Below, piece by piece: positions 1 through 10,494 of a DNA stretch of 38,894 nt (its first letter is position 1; every line of letters begins with the position of its first letter). The notes under the pieces were generated by a model. It had not been told where the DNA came from and did no database searches. It saw nothing but the letters and a program-made list of their open reading frames with translations. The position numbers were made by a program, and so were the translations under genes. This stretch comes from Ophiosphaerella korrae (Eukaryota; Ascomycota; Dothideomycetes; Pleosporales; Phaeosphaeriaceae): positions 1-38,894 of the forward strand of contig JALNQF010000375.1 of NCBI GenBank assembly GCA_028456385.1, read 5' to 3'.

Positions 1-30
1 AAATATTAACTAATAAGAGATAGTATAATA

Positions 31-396
31 ATATATTAGTTCTATAAGTAAGTTATTCTACCTTCTAAGTTAAGAAACTAATATATTAGTTCTATAAGCA
101 AGTTATTCTACTTTCTAAGTTAAGATAACTAATATATTAGTTCTATAAGTAAGTTATTCTACTTTCTAAGTTAAGAAAACTAATATATTAGTTCTATAAG
201 TAAGTTATTCTACCTTCTAAGTTAAGATAACTAATATATTAGTTCTATAAGCGAGTTATTCTACTTTCTAAGTTAAGATAACTAATATATTAGTTCTATA
301 AGTAAGTTATTCTACCTTCTAAGTTAAGATAACTAATATATTAGTTCTATAAGCAAGTTATTCTACTTTTTAAGTTAAAATAACTAATATATTAGT
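31..396. repeat. 51-bp minisatellite, seven copies plus a partial one
   Basis: The unit recurs with starts at 31, 81, 132, 183, 234, 285, 336 and 387, so the spacing is 50 bp once and 51 bp thereafter. Each unit contains the perfect palindrome actaatatattagt followed by a block ending in ctaagttaag. Differences between units are almost all transitions at fixed places (agtaag, agcaag or agcgag; ccttc or ctttc), as expected if an ancestral agcgag was hit by C-to-T and G-to-A changes. The array stops at about 396. I see no coding sense in it. Confidence 0.93.
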
Positions 397-965
397 TTTA
401 TTTATAGTTAAGTCTTTACTTTTATAGTATAGTTTATAAGTTTAGAAGTTATAGATATAAGACTCTAAGTTTCTCTCTTTGTATTCTTTATAAGATTTAT
501 ACTTTTATCTTAGTACTACTACTACTTACTACTTATCTATCTACGATTTATCTCTATCTTTTTTTAGTTCTACTATCTCGTAAGTTTTATATTATTATAT
601 AATATAAGTTTAAATTTATATTAATATTTTATATAGAGAATTAAAAAAATTACTTACTAAAGCTAACTTTATTACTACTACTATTAATAGTAGCTTAGTA
701 GTTAGACTTATAAAAGTAGATTCTACTATTAAGGGAATTATTAATAATTATCGAAAGTTTAAAGGTTAGTTTTTAACCTAATTTATATTATTATATTTAT
801 ATATACTAATTATATATTAGACTCTAATTCTACTTATATAGTAGATTATTTAAATACTATAAGAATAGTATACTATCTTAGTAGACTTAGCTACTATAAT
901 AAAGATAGATATAAAGTTACTCTTAGTAAGTTTTATATTATATATTACTATATAATTAATAATAA
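397..965. other. AT-rich stretch without a recognisable gene
   Basis: This stretch links the minisatellite to the first coding-like relic. It has pyrimidine-rich and TA-rich runs and short open patches (around 641-770), but I could not follow a frame through stops or match it to a family. It does not resemble the retrotransposon copies to the right. Confidence 0.5.
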
Positions 966-1560
966 ACTAAGATTAACTTAGATCTTTTGCGTAAAGTAAA
1001 TGTAGAACTAGAATATCTATTTTTACTAGATAATAATAAAATAGATAGTAGTTTATCTACTACTCTAGAAGGTATAAATAAATACTTTATTAAAACTAGT
1101 ATACCTTTTAAAGATTATAGTAAGTTTACTTATATTTATATTTATAACTAGTATACTAACTTAACTAGATCTTATAAAGAGTTTTATAAGTAAATTACTT
1201 TTTACTTCTAAAGAAGTAGATAAAATTAAGTATTTTTTATTAAAAGAAGAAGACTATTTTAGTATAAAATAGGAGTTTATTAGAGACAATTTATATTATT
1301 TAAATAGTCTTAATATTTTTAATAAGGTATATTATAATATAGAGGAGTTAAAAGATATTAGGAGCTTTTCTAATCTATATAAAGATTTTATATCTTCTAA
1401 TTTAGAAGGTATAGAGTGTATTAATTCTATTATAGTTATAGAATAGTTCTATAGCTATATAGAGAAGTTAGATTAGTTAGATTAGTTAGATATTTTAAAT
1501 AGTTATACTAGATAGAAGTTTAATATATACTTTTATCTACTATTTATTTAATTCCTTATA
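966..1560 (+). pseudogene. Decayed coding relic of unknown family
   Basis: Two adjoining open stretches suggest an old protein-coding sequence. The first is open from 966 to 1148, meets TAG, and stays open to about 1191. The second, one frame over, runs from 1165 to about 1510, broken mainly by TAG codons (for example at 1270) of the kind made from CAG by C-to-T change. The implied protein is rich in Lys, Glu, Ile, Leu and Asn, with short Glu/Lys-rich helical-looking segments. I recognise no domain, and it has no counterpart in the six retrotransposon copies. It could be a fragment of a DNA transposon or of a host gene. Positions 1561-1801 to the right are plain AT-rich sequence in which I see nothing. 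Confidence 0.3.
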
Positions 1561-1801
1561 GTAAGAACTTATTGTAATTTTATATTTATATTAAATAGTT
1601 TAAAAATAATAAGGTACTTATTTCTATTAGTTTTATAAATAAAATTAATAATTAGTAATTATTAAAAAAGTATTAACCCTACTTTATACTTATTATAAGA
1701 AATTTATATATTATAATAACTATTATAACTAGTTAAATACTATATACTTATAAATTTATTCTATAATAATAGTTATTAAATATTTATAATAATAGTAATA
1801 A

Positions 1802-1930
1802 TTAAAAAAAAAAGAGTAAAAAAGTAATTTCTCTTACTCTTATTCTATATAAAGAGTAAAAGTAATTACTTATAAGTAATATTACTCTTACTCTTACTTA
1901 GAGTAATAAAGAGTAATTACTCTTACTTAA
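1802..1930. repeat. Cluster of short palindromes built on agagtaa/ttactct
   Basis: After a run of A, the motif agagtaa and its reverse complement ttactct recur many times in both orientations. Perfect palindromes include ttacttataagtaa at 1866-1879, flanked by imperfect arms reaching from about 1854 to 1891, and aagagtaattactctt at 1909-1924. The cluster ends just left of the point where retrotransposon similarity begins (about 1940). It may be the end of a small inverted-repeat transposon that interrupts element 0, but no second end is visible. Confidence 0.6.
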
Positions 1931-1939
1931 AACTTTTAA

Positions 1940-2320
1940 CTCTAATAAAAAGTATAGAGTACGTCTAGCTAGATATATATAGCTATAATAGCTATATAAT
2001 AATAGATATAAAAGAATAAAATAAATAATAGAAGTTTATTTAGAAATACTTACTAGTTATAAGTATAGAGGAAGCTTATAAAGACTAGAAAGACTATAAT
2101 CTTAAAAAAATAAAGTTTATACTATTTTAAGAATAGATATAGTAATATATAGTTATAGTAGAAAGAATACCTATATAAAGAGAATAGTAATTCTTTATAA
2201 GAAAAACGTAATAGATTAATAAAGCCTATATAATAAGAGTACTAGTAGTATACTATATTCTAATAATAGATATACTTAGAAAAGATAAATACTAAGAAGA
2301 AGATAATAAAATAACAAACC
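1940..2320 (+). pseudogene. Element 0, left fragment: gag-protease linker
   Basis: This matches element 1 from about 5092 to 5457 on the same strand, the stretch between the Gag zinc knuckles and the protease. Similarity starts abruptly at about 1940, so the 5' LTR, capsid and zinc knuckles of this copy are missing from the window. The last five bases, aaacc at 2316-2320, are the target-site duplication made when element 2 inserted. The same reading resumes at 36680 after the second aaacc (36675-36679). The fragment is riddled with TAA and TAG and cannot encode protein. This is the oldest layer of the nest. Confidence 0.88.
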
Positions 2321-2761
2321 TATAATAGAGTTACTAGGGTCGACTTCCTAGTAACCTTTAGGCTATTAGTAGAATATAAAGTAATAACAAAATCTTATAT
2401 TATAATTAGTAATAACTATAAATAATAGTTAATTTGTATATATAATATTAAGTATTAGCGTTCTAGGTTAGAGATTAGATTACTAATACTATCCTAATAA
2501 TATATATTACTACTAACTATATACCTAGGCTTCTTAGCTAGCTTTATACTTTATATTTACTAAGATCGCGAATTATAAATTTATTATATACTTAGCTTTA
2601 TACTTTATATTTACTAAGATTATAAATTGTAAATTTATTACGTATCTCTACTATAGTTAGTTTCCTAATTAAGTTTATTACTCTATAGGTTGTACGTACT
2701 TTTATTATCTATAGTAGGGCTAATTAGCTTAAATTAGTTTTCTCTTGTTATAGCTATAATA
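2321..2761 (-). repeat. Element 2 3' LTR (441 bp)
   Basis: In plus-strand reading it starts tataatagag and ends gctataata; TG and CA termini are changed to TA. It matches the split LTR at 15142-15349 plus 36438-36674. The terminal segment (cgacttcctagtaacc region) differs from the corresponding end of the element 3/4 and element 5 LTRs, so this is a separate LTR subtype. Confidence 0.93.
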
Positions 2762-2776
2762 CTATTCTCTTCTCTA
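2762..2776 (-). other. Element 2 polypurine tract
   Basis: Read on the minus strand this is a purine-rich run (tagagaagagaatag) directly before the 3' LTR, where Ty3/gypsy elements prime plus-strand DNA synthesis. Equivalent purine runs adjoin the 3' LTR in elements 1, 3, 4 and 5. Confidence 0.7.
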
Positions 2777-3160
2777 GGTAGGTCCTTATTTCTCTACCTT
2801 AGGCCTAAGGTTATTAGTTCTATTTCTTTATTTATTTCTAGTTCTTTATTATTCTCTATATCTTCTTGTTCTAATTATAATAAACTTCTTCTAGTTACTT
2901 ATATTACTTGTAATAGAGTTAAAATATTTCTTTATACCTATTATACTTATTTAAAGCTTACTTGTCTTATTTCTTTAAAATATAGTAAGTATTACAATAA
3001 GTGTATTCTTACTAATATTTAATATAAGTATACTCCTTTAGGTATTTCTCTTATAAAGTATAAGTATTCGATTTCTATATAGTATCTTCTTACTAAGTTA
3101 TATAGAGTAAGCTATTAACTAGGATTAAGAGATACTATTATTATAGCTTATAGAGGCTAA
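2762..3160 (+). pseudogene. Element 2 antisense frame A
   Basis: On the strand opposite to element 2's gag-pol, a frame runs from the LTR edge to a TAA at 3158-3160: 132 codons plus stop, the same length as in elements 3, 4 and 5. The ending, with an Arg-Asp/Glu pair a few residues before the stop, matches the other copies. Element 1 inserted at 3161/3162, immediately after this stop. The function is unknown. See frame A of element 1 for the best-preserved reading. Confidence 0.5.
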
Positions 3161-3161
3161 G

Positions 3162-3591
3162 TATTACGATAGTAACAAGAGAACTATAAATAGAACTAAT
3201 TAGTCTTACGATAATAGACTTAGACTTATATAACCCTAAGGAATATAAACTTAATTAGGAAACTATATATAATTAGGATACCTAGGGTAATCTATAATCT
3301 GTAAACTCTTAGCATAGATAGATTATAGATTAAGGTAATCTATAATCTATTAGTCTTAGTAAATATAGATTAATAGATTATAACGAGTATATAGTTAGTA
3401 ACAATGTATATTATTAGGATAGTATTAGTAATTTAATTATTAACTATAAGCAATAATACTAAGATAGTTGTAAAATATCTTCTATTGTTTATAGCTTATA
3501 GTAGATTACTATATAAACTTTTGTTATTAACTTTTAATCTACTAATACTCTTTAGGCTAAAAGGAAGTCGACCCTAGTAGTACCTATTATA
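3162..3591 (+). repeat. Element 1 5' LTR (430 bp)
   Basis: It starts tattacgatag and ends acctattata, RIP-altered forms of TG...CA. It is nearly identical to 9784-10213, with differences mostly C/T or G/A. It holds inverted and direct repeats of a 13-base motif: taatctataatct at 3288-3300, its reverse complement at 3320-3332, and the forward form again at 3336-3348. These could form a hairpin in transcripts starting upstream. A few CpA and TpG sites survive between them (ctgtaaactc, agcatag). Confidence 0.94.
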
Positions 3592-3612
3592 CCTTACTAA
3601 TTTAGTTATTAA
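3592..3612 (+). other. Element 1 probable primer-binding region
   Basis: The bases right after the 5' LTR (ccttactaatttagttatt) are almost the same in every copy (20386 in element 4; reverse strand ending at 31687 in element 5, 35995 in element 3). This is where the minus-strand primer should anneal. I see no TGG-type tRNA 3'-end complement, so the primer is not identified. Confidence 0.45.
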
Positions 3613-3619
3613 AAGAAGT

Positions 3620-6600
3620 AAAAGCGTAAGTAGCGTATAGTCTAACTAATACAATAGTAGAAAGTTTAATAAAATAAATAATAAGTAAAGCCCCTAGGAG
3701 TAGTTATAAATTAGATAGTACTGTATAGGAAATAATTAAAGATTATATTAATAATCTAATAGACAATAAAGAAGATATAAAGATAGTAATTAAAGCCTTA
3801 GAAATATAGAACAAAGAACTCTAAGACTATATAAAGTAGAATAAGGTATAAATTAAAGCTATTATAGAAGGTTAGAATTAAATAGAACTAATTACCTAAT
3901 AACTAGAAATAAGTATAATAAAGAAACTACCTAAGATACCTGTCCTTAAAAAATTTAACGGAATATAGGAAGAACTAAGACCCTTTATAGTATTAGTACA
4001 ACTCTAGATAGATGTATAGGTACTATACTTTAATATAGAAGAAAAGAAAGTAATTTATATTAGAATACACCTTAAGAAGGATATAATAAGATAGTTTAAA
4101 CCTTACTAGATAGACTATATAACGTACGCTCTAATATACTAGAAGGATAAAACTAGAGCTATTTTTAGAAGTTATAAATACTTTACTAAGCGAATAAGAG
4201 TAGTATTTAGGGATATAGATATTACCTAACAAGCTAAAGAAAAACTTAAAAGACTTATATAATAAAAAGTATACCTAAGTATATATTGTAGTTTAAATAA
4301 CTATTACAAAATATAGAATAGAACAAATCTATATTAATGTTATAATTTAAACAAAAATTAAATAAAAAAATCTAATACAAGATAATCTATATAGAGAAAC
4401 CTAGAATACTAGAAGCCCTAAAGTAATAGGTAATACAAATTAACAACGATTTCTAAGTATAGAAAAAGAATAAGTATAGTAGCTAATCTAGAAACTAGGA
4501 TATTAGAGACCTAATAATCCTTAACGTAAACAAGGATAAGAAGAAAAAGAACAAAGACTTTACGTACTTTAACTATAGTAAGAAAAGCTACTACGTAAAA
4601 GATTACTATTTATAGAAGAAAAAAGATATAGTATATTATAAATATAAAAAACTAAGATACTTTATAAAGAACTATAAAAGTAAAGACTATAAGAAAGATA
4701 AGGAAACTTAGTTAAAAATAACTAAGAAAAAGAAGGAAGTACTATAAGTATAGGCTAAACCTTAAGAAAAAGTAGCTAGGAGTAAAGAACTATAATATAT
4801 AATACTCTATTAGACCTTTTGTTATAAAGACAACTACTATATATACTACTCTAGTAAAGAAGAAGTAAGATACTTCTTATAACTAAGAAATAGAGTAGTA
4901 GTAATAAAAAAAAGAATAAAAGTATAGCTAGAAGAAATAGTATATATAATAGACCTACTAATAGAAGACTTAGAAAAAGAAGAGCCCTAAACCCTATTAA
5001 TCTAAGCTAAAAGACTAGTACTAGATAAAGAGACTACTACAGCTTCCTCTAAAAGACTATAAGAAAGTAAGAAATAGATTAGTATAAGAGGTATAGAGTA
5101 TACCTAGCTAAAAATATATAGCTATAATAGCTATACGATAATAGATATAGAAGAACAAAATAAAGAATAGAAGTTTATTTAGATATATTTAATAGTTATA
5201 AATATAGAGGAAGCGTACAAAGAATAGAAAGAACGTAATCCTAGAAAAATAAAGTTTATACTATTTAAAGAATAGATAAAGTAATATATAGTTATAGTAA
5301 GAAGAATACCTATATAAGAAGAATAGTAATACCTTATAAGAAAAATATAATAGATTAACAAAGCCTATATACTAAGAGTACTAGTAGCGTACTATATCCT
5401 AATAATAGTTACGCCTAGAAAAGATAAATACTAAGAAAGAGATAATAAAATAATAGATCTAAAATATCTAGTATACTTTAAAGTATTATAGATATTATAC
5501 CTAGATAAGAATTATATAATATATAGGAACCTAAAAGTAAATAATAAAGTATAGCCTATAAGAAGAAGAGGCTATAACTATATAAGAGTAATCCTAGTAG
5601 AAGATATCTAAGGATAGGAAATAATCCTAGAAGATAGATACTTAGTAGTAAGGCCTAGACTAAAACTATCTAAGAAATATATCTAAAGAGGACTATAGTA
5701 CAAATATACGTATAACAAATGTCTAAAATATAAGGAATATAAACTTAGAATAAGGCTATAGCTCTAGAAAGATAGATAATTTACGAAAATACTAAAGTAA
5801 AAAAAGCTAGAAGGTATAAAAGGCTTATATATTACAAAAATAAGTATATACTAAGGAAGGAAAGTATAATTAATAATTAATAGTAGAGCTACAAAGAACT
5901 TTATATTAAAGAAGTTTGTAGAAATATAAAGAATAAAGTATACTACAAAGAAGTACCCCTAACAACTAAGTACGATTAAAGGAAAACTATTCTAGGAACT
6001 AATTAGATTTAAGATATTTCCCTCTACACTTAAATTAAAAGAGATAATAATTAAAAATATAGTTATAGATATAACGACAATTAATAATAAATAAGATATA
6101 ATACTAGGTATACTATAGTTATAGATAACTAACCTATATATTAATTAGAGAATAAGAGAAATTAGCTACTATAAAATAGCTTACTATAAAATAGATATAT
6201 TAAAGGCTAATATAAGTATATATAAAGGAGAATTCCTAGAAGAATATAAAAAATAGAAAGAATAGCTTATAGAGCCTAAAGATTACCTTCTAGAATATTA
6301 GCTATAGGACTTAGCGATAGAAATAGAAGAAGGAAAAAACGTAGGATAGAGCCTAGTCTACAAAAAAATACAAGAAGAGTTACAAATTAAATAAATATTT
6401 ATTTAAAATATAATAAAAAAAGGATAGATACAAGAATCTAAGTCCTTAGTAGTATATAGACTTATCTTTATAGATAAAAAAGAGATAAGTAATAAAAGAC
6501 CTTACGTAGATTTTAAGAAAACTAATATAGTTATAAGTAAGAATTAATACCTCTTACTATAGATAGACGTAATATAAGACAAACTATAAAGAGTAATAAT

Positions 6601-9103
6601 TTTTATAAAGTTAGATATCTAGAATACTTACTATTAGATTAGAATTAAGAAAGGTAATAAATAGAAAATAGTATTCTAAACACAATAAAGACTATACAAG
6701 TACTTAGTTATACCTTTTAGACTAATAAATACACTAGCTACATTTTAAGAAAGAATTAATATAGTACTAAGAGAGTACTTAGACGTATTTGCGTTTATAT
6801 ACTTAGATAATATCCTTATATTCTTAGAAATAGAAGAAGAATATATGTAACATATATATAAAGTGCTAGAAAAGCTAGCTAAAAACAAACTATTTCTTAA
6901 AATAAGACAATATAAATTCTATATAAAGGAAATAGATTTCCTAGGGTTTATTATAGAACTAGGAAAAATTAAGATTAACTTAGAAAAGATTAAGTTAATT
7001 AACAAATAGCTAATACTAAGAAACCTAAAAGAGGTACAATAATTCTATAGACTAGTAAACTTTTATAGAAAATTAATAGTAAGATAGTCTAAAGATATAA
7101 AACTAATAACAAGACTTATAAAGAAAGATACACTATTTAAATAGACTAAGGAATGTAATAAAGTATTTAATAAAATTAAGAAAAAGTTTATAGAGAACCT
7201 AGTTATTAGAATATATAACCTAGACCTACTAGTAATAGTAAAAATAGACGTATCTAATTTAGTCTATAGAATAGCACTAATATAGGAAGATATAGAGACT
7301 AAAAAGGAATACTTAGTTAAATACTTCTTTAAGAAAATAAAGCTAGTAGAGCTTAACTACCTAATCTATAATAAAGAGATACTAGTAATCTATAAAGTAT
7401 TTAAATAATAGAGAGTATACTTATAGAGAGTAAAGTACTAAATAAAGGTCTATATAGACTATAAGAATCTTATAGGATTTATAATAAATAAAGAACTATT
7501 ATAATACTATACAAGATAGTAGGAATTCTTATTAATATTTAACTTAGAAATTATATATATAAATAAGAAAGATAACTAATTTATAGATACTTTAAGTAGA
7601 AGACTAGACTTATAGAAAAAAGTAAGCGTAACTAGTATAGTTCTAGTTAAGAATAAAGAAGGATATCTAGTCTTAAATATACCTAAAATAGCTATAATAC
7701 TTAAAAGAAAAAGTAGTAAGCTAGATAAATAGATTTAGAAAGTAATATAAGAAATATCTAAAGAAATAAAAAAACTAGAAATCTAAGAAGGACTTATATA
7801 AGCCTATAGAAGAATATATATTCTAAAAAAGATCTAGAGAGAATTTATATAGTAATTCTATAAATTACTAGTATATAGTTACTAAGGTATTAAAAAAATA
7901 TTAGATAAAATACTATAGGACTACTATATTTTAAAAGTAAGATAACTAGTAATAGAAATACTAAGAAACTATATAGAATACTAAAAGAATAAGTATAGTA
8001 GATATATACTATATAAGATACTATAACTAGTAAAAGTACTAGAATAACTATAAAAAGTTATTATAATAGACTTTATTATAAAGTTACCTAAGTCTAGAAA
8101 CCTAATATTAGGAGTTAAGTATAGTAAAATCTTAATAATAGTAGATAAACTTATAAAGTACTTATACTTTAGACTATATAAAGAGAAAAGTAAGATAGAG
8201 GTTACTATATACTAGATTCTAGGAACTATAATTAGTTAATATAGACTACTAAATAAAATTATTATAGATAGAAATATATAATTTATATTAAAACTATAGA
8301 GAATAATAACAGCGTAATTAGGAATTAAATATATAATGTCTATAGTATATTATCTATAAATAGATAGATAATTAGAATAAATAAATTAAATAGTAGAATA
8401 GTACTTAAGATACTACTTTAACTATAACTAGAATAATTAGGTATAGCTACTACCTATAGTATAGTTAGTATATAATAGCGTAAAGAATATAGTAATAAGA
8501 GTATTACCTTTCTTTATAAACTATAGATTTAACCCTAATATATATAGAATACTAAGATTAGAAATATCTTAGTCTCTAAGAAGAGAAAACTTTACTAATA
8601 AACTTAGAAATATACATAATTAATAAAGATAGGACGTAGAATTCCTATATAATTAAATAGCTAAGTACTATAATAAAAAATATAAAGAGAGACCCTAATT
8701 TAGAGAAAGAGAAAAAGTATAGTTAGTATAAAAAAATATTAAGAGTAAATAACTTAGTTTAAAACTAGACTATATTAAGATAAGACTATATAAAGTAGAA
8801 AAAGAAGTTACGCTAGTTATATTTAAACTAAAGCTACTAAATAAAATAAAGATATACCTAATATTCTATATAGTACTACTTAAGATAGTACTATAAAATA
8901 TAGAACTACTAGTATATAAAGTAAACACGTATAGAGAATAAGAAGAATAAGAAGTTAAGAAAATCCTAGTATACTAGTTCTATAATAGTAGGAACTACTA
9001 CTTAGTAAAATAGATAAGTATAGACAAGAAAAGGTAACTATAAAAAGAAATATAGGAACTAGAAGAAAACCTTAACTACTCTAAGAAACTAGAAGACTTC
9101 TAA
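3620..9103 (+). pseudogene. Element 1 gag-pol polyprotein relic
   Basis: One reading frame carries all the domains. Capsid: around 4080-4120, an Ile-Arg-stop-Phe-Lys-Pro-Tyr stretch of the retrotransposon Gag type, with TAG where TGG (Trp) is expected. Zinc knuckles: 4565-4606 and 4634-4675, with exact C-x2-C-x4-H-x4-C spacing but Tyr at all eight ligand positions. Protease: catalytic Asp-Ser-Gly appears as Asn-Ser-Arg at 5879-5887. Reverse transcriptase: about 6420-7000, YLDN at 6800-6811 where YLDD is usual. RNase H: about 7200-7620. Integrase: Asp 8069, Asp 8267 and Glu 8375, a perfect D-65-D-35-E. Chromodomain: about 8945-9100, with YYLVKW-like spacing before the TAA at 9101. From 4565 onward all landmarks share one frame. 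Relative to element 4 there is a 1-bp loss near 4265-4290 within capsid. Dozens of TAA/TAG, mostly at former Gln or Trp codons. The start codon cannot be placed. Confidence 0.93.
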
Positions 9104-9374
9104 AGTTAAAACCCTCTAGAATGCCTAGAGGTAAACTAAGAAAACTAATATTATTGCTGTTAGATAGAGAGGTAGTAGGAACGCCTAATATAGAACCTAC
9201 TACAACAATATTAAACGCCTTATCTAAGTCTAGCTTAGCTTCTAGAGCTACTAACTACTTAGCTAATTTCTTATTATTTAGCGCCTTTATCTTATAAAGA
9301 CAAGAGAGATAAGCTTAATTCTTTACTAGCTTACTCTATATAAGTTCCTAAATCTACTTATACTTAGCTTTAGC
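9081..9374 (-). pseudogene. Element 1 antisense frame B
   Basis: This frame lies on the strand opposite to gag-pol, one base out of step with frame A. It ends at TAG 9081-9083, overlapping the end of the chromodomain on the other strand. Several stops (TAG, TAA) occur in its first half. Its second half matches frame B of elements 3 and 5 at the protein level: a Leu-Tyr-Lys-Ile-Lys-Ala block, a Leu-Glu-Ala-Lys block, Gly-Val-Pro, Ile-Ser-Phe-Leu, and the ending LEGFNFRSLLVS. Part of that final match may only reflect constraint on the opposite strand. Function unknown; a helical or coiled-coil character is possible. Confidence 0.4.
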
Positions 9375-9876
9375 CTCTACAATTTAAGATAGTAATTTCT
9401 CTTAAGTCTAGTTAATAGCTCTCTCTATTATTATTAAGCCTAGACGTAAAAATAAGTATAATAAACGTATACTTAGAAAAAGAAATACTAGATATATTAC
9501 AAGAACTACGTATATTTATATAAATATATACCTTATAAGCCCTACTATTGTTTGTAAAAATAATATAAAGAAGAGACTTAGGATTTAACTTTAGAGAAGT
9601 ATAATAAGAATAAAGAAATATCTTAATACTATTACGTAATATATAATTAGCAAGAAGATAGTAACAACGTATAAATAAAATAACTATAGAGAGTAATAAA
9701 GAACTATAGATTAATAAAGAAAGTAGATTAATAACTTTAGCTCTAGGATAGATAAATAAAAGACTACTTAGAAGAAGAGATAGTATTACAATAGTAATAA
9801 GAGAACTATAGATAGAACTAATTAGTCTTACGATAATAGACTTAGACTTATATAACCCTAAGGAATATAAACTTAA
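9370..9876 (-). pseudogene. Element 1 antisense frame A, best-preserved copy
   Basis: Read on the minus strand, this frame is open without any stop from 9876 (inside the 3' LTR) to 9415, 154 codons, in DNA where TAA and TAG are otherwise extremely frequent. One TAA follows at 9412-9414, after a Tyr codon where the other copies also have TAA (a likely former Gln). The terminal TAA is at 9370-9372. It aligns with frame A of elements 2-5 despite strong divergence: YPRxKVI, then Leu-Ser-Leu, SSLL, KIF-x-Y-x-YYT-x-LKL, and near the end a Leu-x-Leu-Arg-(Asp/Glu) stretch. A Tyr-x2-Tyr pair in the middle could be a RIP-altered Cys-x2-Cys. No ATG is visible; RIP turns ATG into ATA. I do not recognise the family. 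A chance open frame is the alternative. Confidence 0.5.
9770..9783 (+). other. Element 1 polypurine tract
   Basis: The purine-rich run agaagaagagatag directly precedes the 3' LTR start at 9784, at the usual place for plus-strand priming in this family. Confidence 0.75.
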
Positions 9877-10213
9877 TTAGGAAACTATATATAATTAGGA
9901 TACCTAGGGTAATCTATAATCTGTAAACTCTTAGCATAGATAGATTATAGATTAAGGTAATCTATAATCTATTAGTCTTAGTAAATATAGATTAATAGAT
10001 TATAACAAGTATATAGTTAGTAATAATACGTATTATTAGGATAGTATTAGTAATTTAATTATTAACTATACGTAATAATACTAAGATAGTTATAAAACAT
10101 CTTCTATTATTTATAGCCTATTGTAGATTACTATATAAACTTTTATTATTAACTTTTAATCTACTAACACTCTTTAGGCTAAAAGGAAGTTAACCCTAGT
10201 AGTACCTATTACA
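9784..10213 (+). repeat. Element 1 3' LTR (430 bp)
   Basis: It starts tattacaatag and ends acctattaca, so the 3' CA terminus survives here. It is followed by ctaag (10214-10218), the target duplication. Same length as the 5' LTR, and it carries the same inverted 13-base motifs. Confidence 0.95.
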
Positions 10214-10218
10214 CTAAG

Positions 10219-10494
10219 GCTAAGTATAAGCTAACTCTTTATAATCTAGTAGATCTTTACTTTTATATTAAGTATCTTTATAAGATAAAGGCCTATAATA
10301 ATACTAAATTATCTAAATAGTCTTATACCTTAGAAGCTAAGATAAACCTTAAGGACGCTATAGAGGCTACTCTAGCTCCTATTATATTAGATGTTCCTAA
10401 CGTCTCTCTATTTATTATTAGTAGTAATAATTTTTATTATTTACTATAAAGCGCTCTAGAGGGTTTTAATTTTAGAACTCTTCTAGTTTCTTAA
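10219..10494 (+). pseudogene. Element 2 antisense frame B (after element 1 insertion)
   Basis: This continues in frame from 3156-3161 once element 1 and one ctaag copy are removed. It ends at TAA 10492-10494, giving 93 codons plus stop, exactly as in elements 3, 4 and 5. It carries the Lys-Ile-Lys-Ala, Leu-Glu-Ala-Lys and Leu-Glu-Gly-Phe-Asn-Phe-Arg landmarks and overlaps the end of pol on the other strand. Function unknown. Confidence 0.45.

Larger units (their letters stand above)
3162..10213 (+). mobile_element. Element 1: complete Ty3/gypsy chromovirus (7052 bp)
   Basis: A structurally complete copy on the plus strand, inserted into the 3' region of element 2. It is flanked by the 5-bp duplication ctaag (3157-3161 and 10214-10218). 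The LTRs are 3162-3591 and 9784-10213, both 430 bp. The internal part holds one gag-pol frame in the order capsid, zinc knuckles, protease, reverse transcriptase, RNase H, integrase, chromodomain, then a 3' region with antisense frames. Its LTR and 3' region are clearly diverged from the other copies, so it is a separate subfamily. It carries no nested insertion. Inactivated by RIP-type stops throughout. Confidence 0.95.

Noticed and set aside
1850..1930. CRISPR-like array or rho-independent terminators
   Set aside because: Palindromes are irregularly spaced, without spacers, and the context is eukaryotic repeat DNA.
3592..3612. A tRNA-complementary primer-binding site
   Set aside because: The region is conserved, but I see no TGG start nor a match to a tRNA 3' end that I can name, so no primer is assigned.
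5179..5361. Minus-strand ATG-initiated 60-codon reading frame
   Set aside because: It is the shadow of the gag-protease linker of element 1; no support from other copies.
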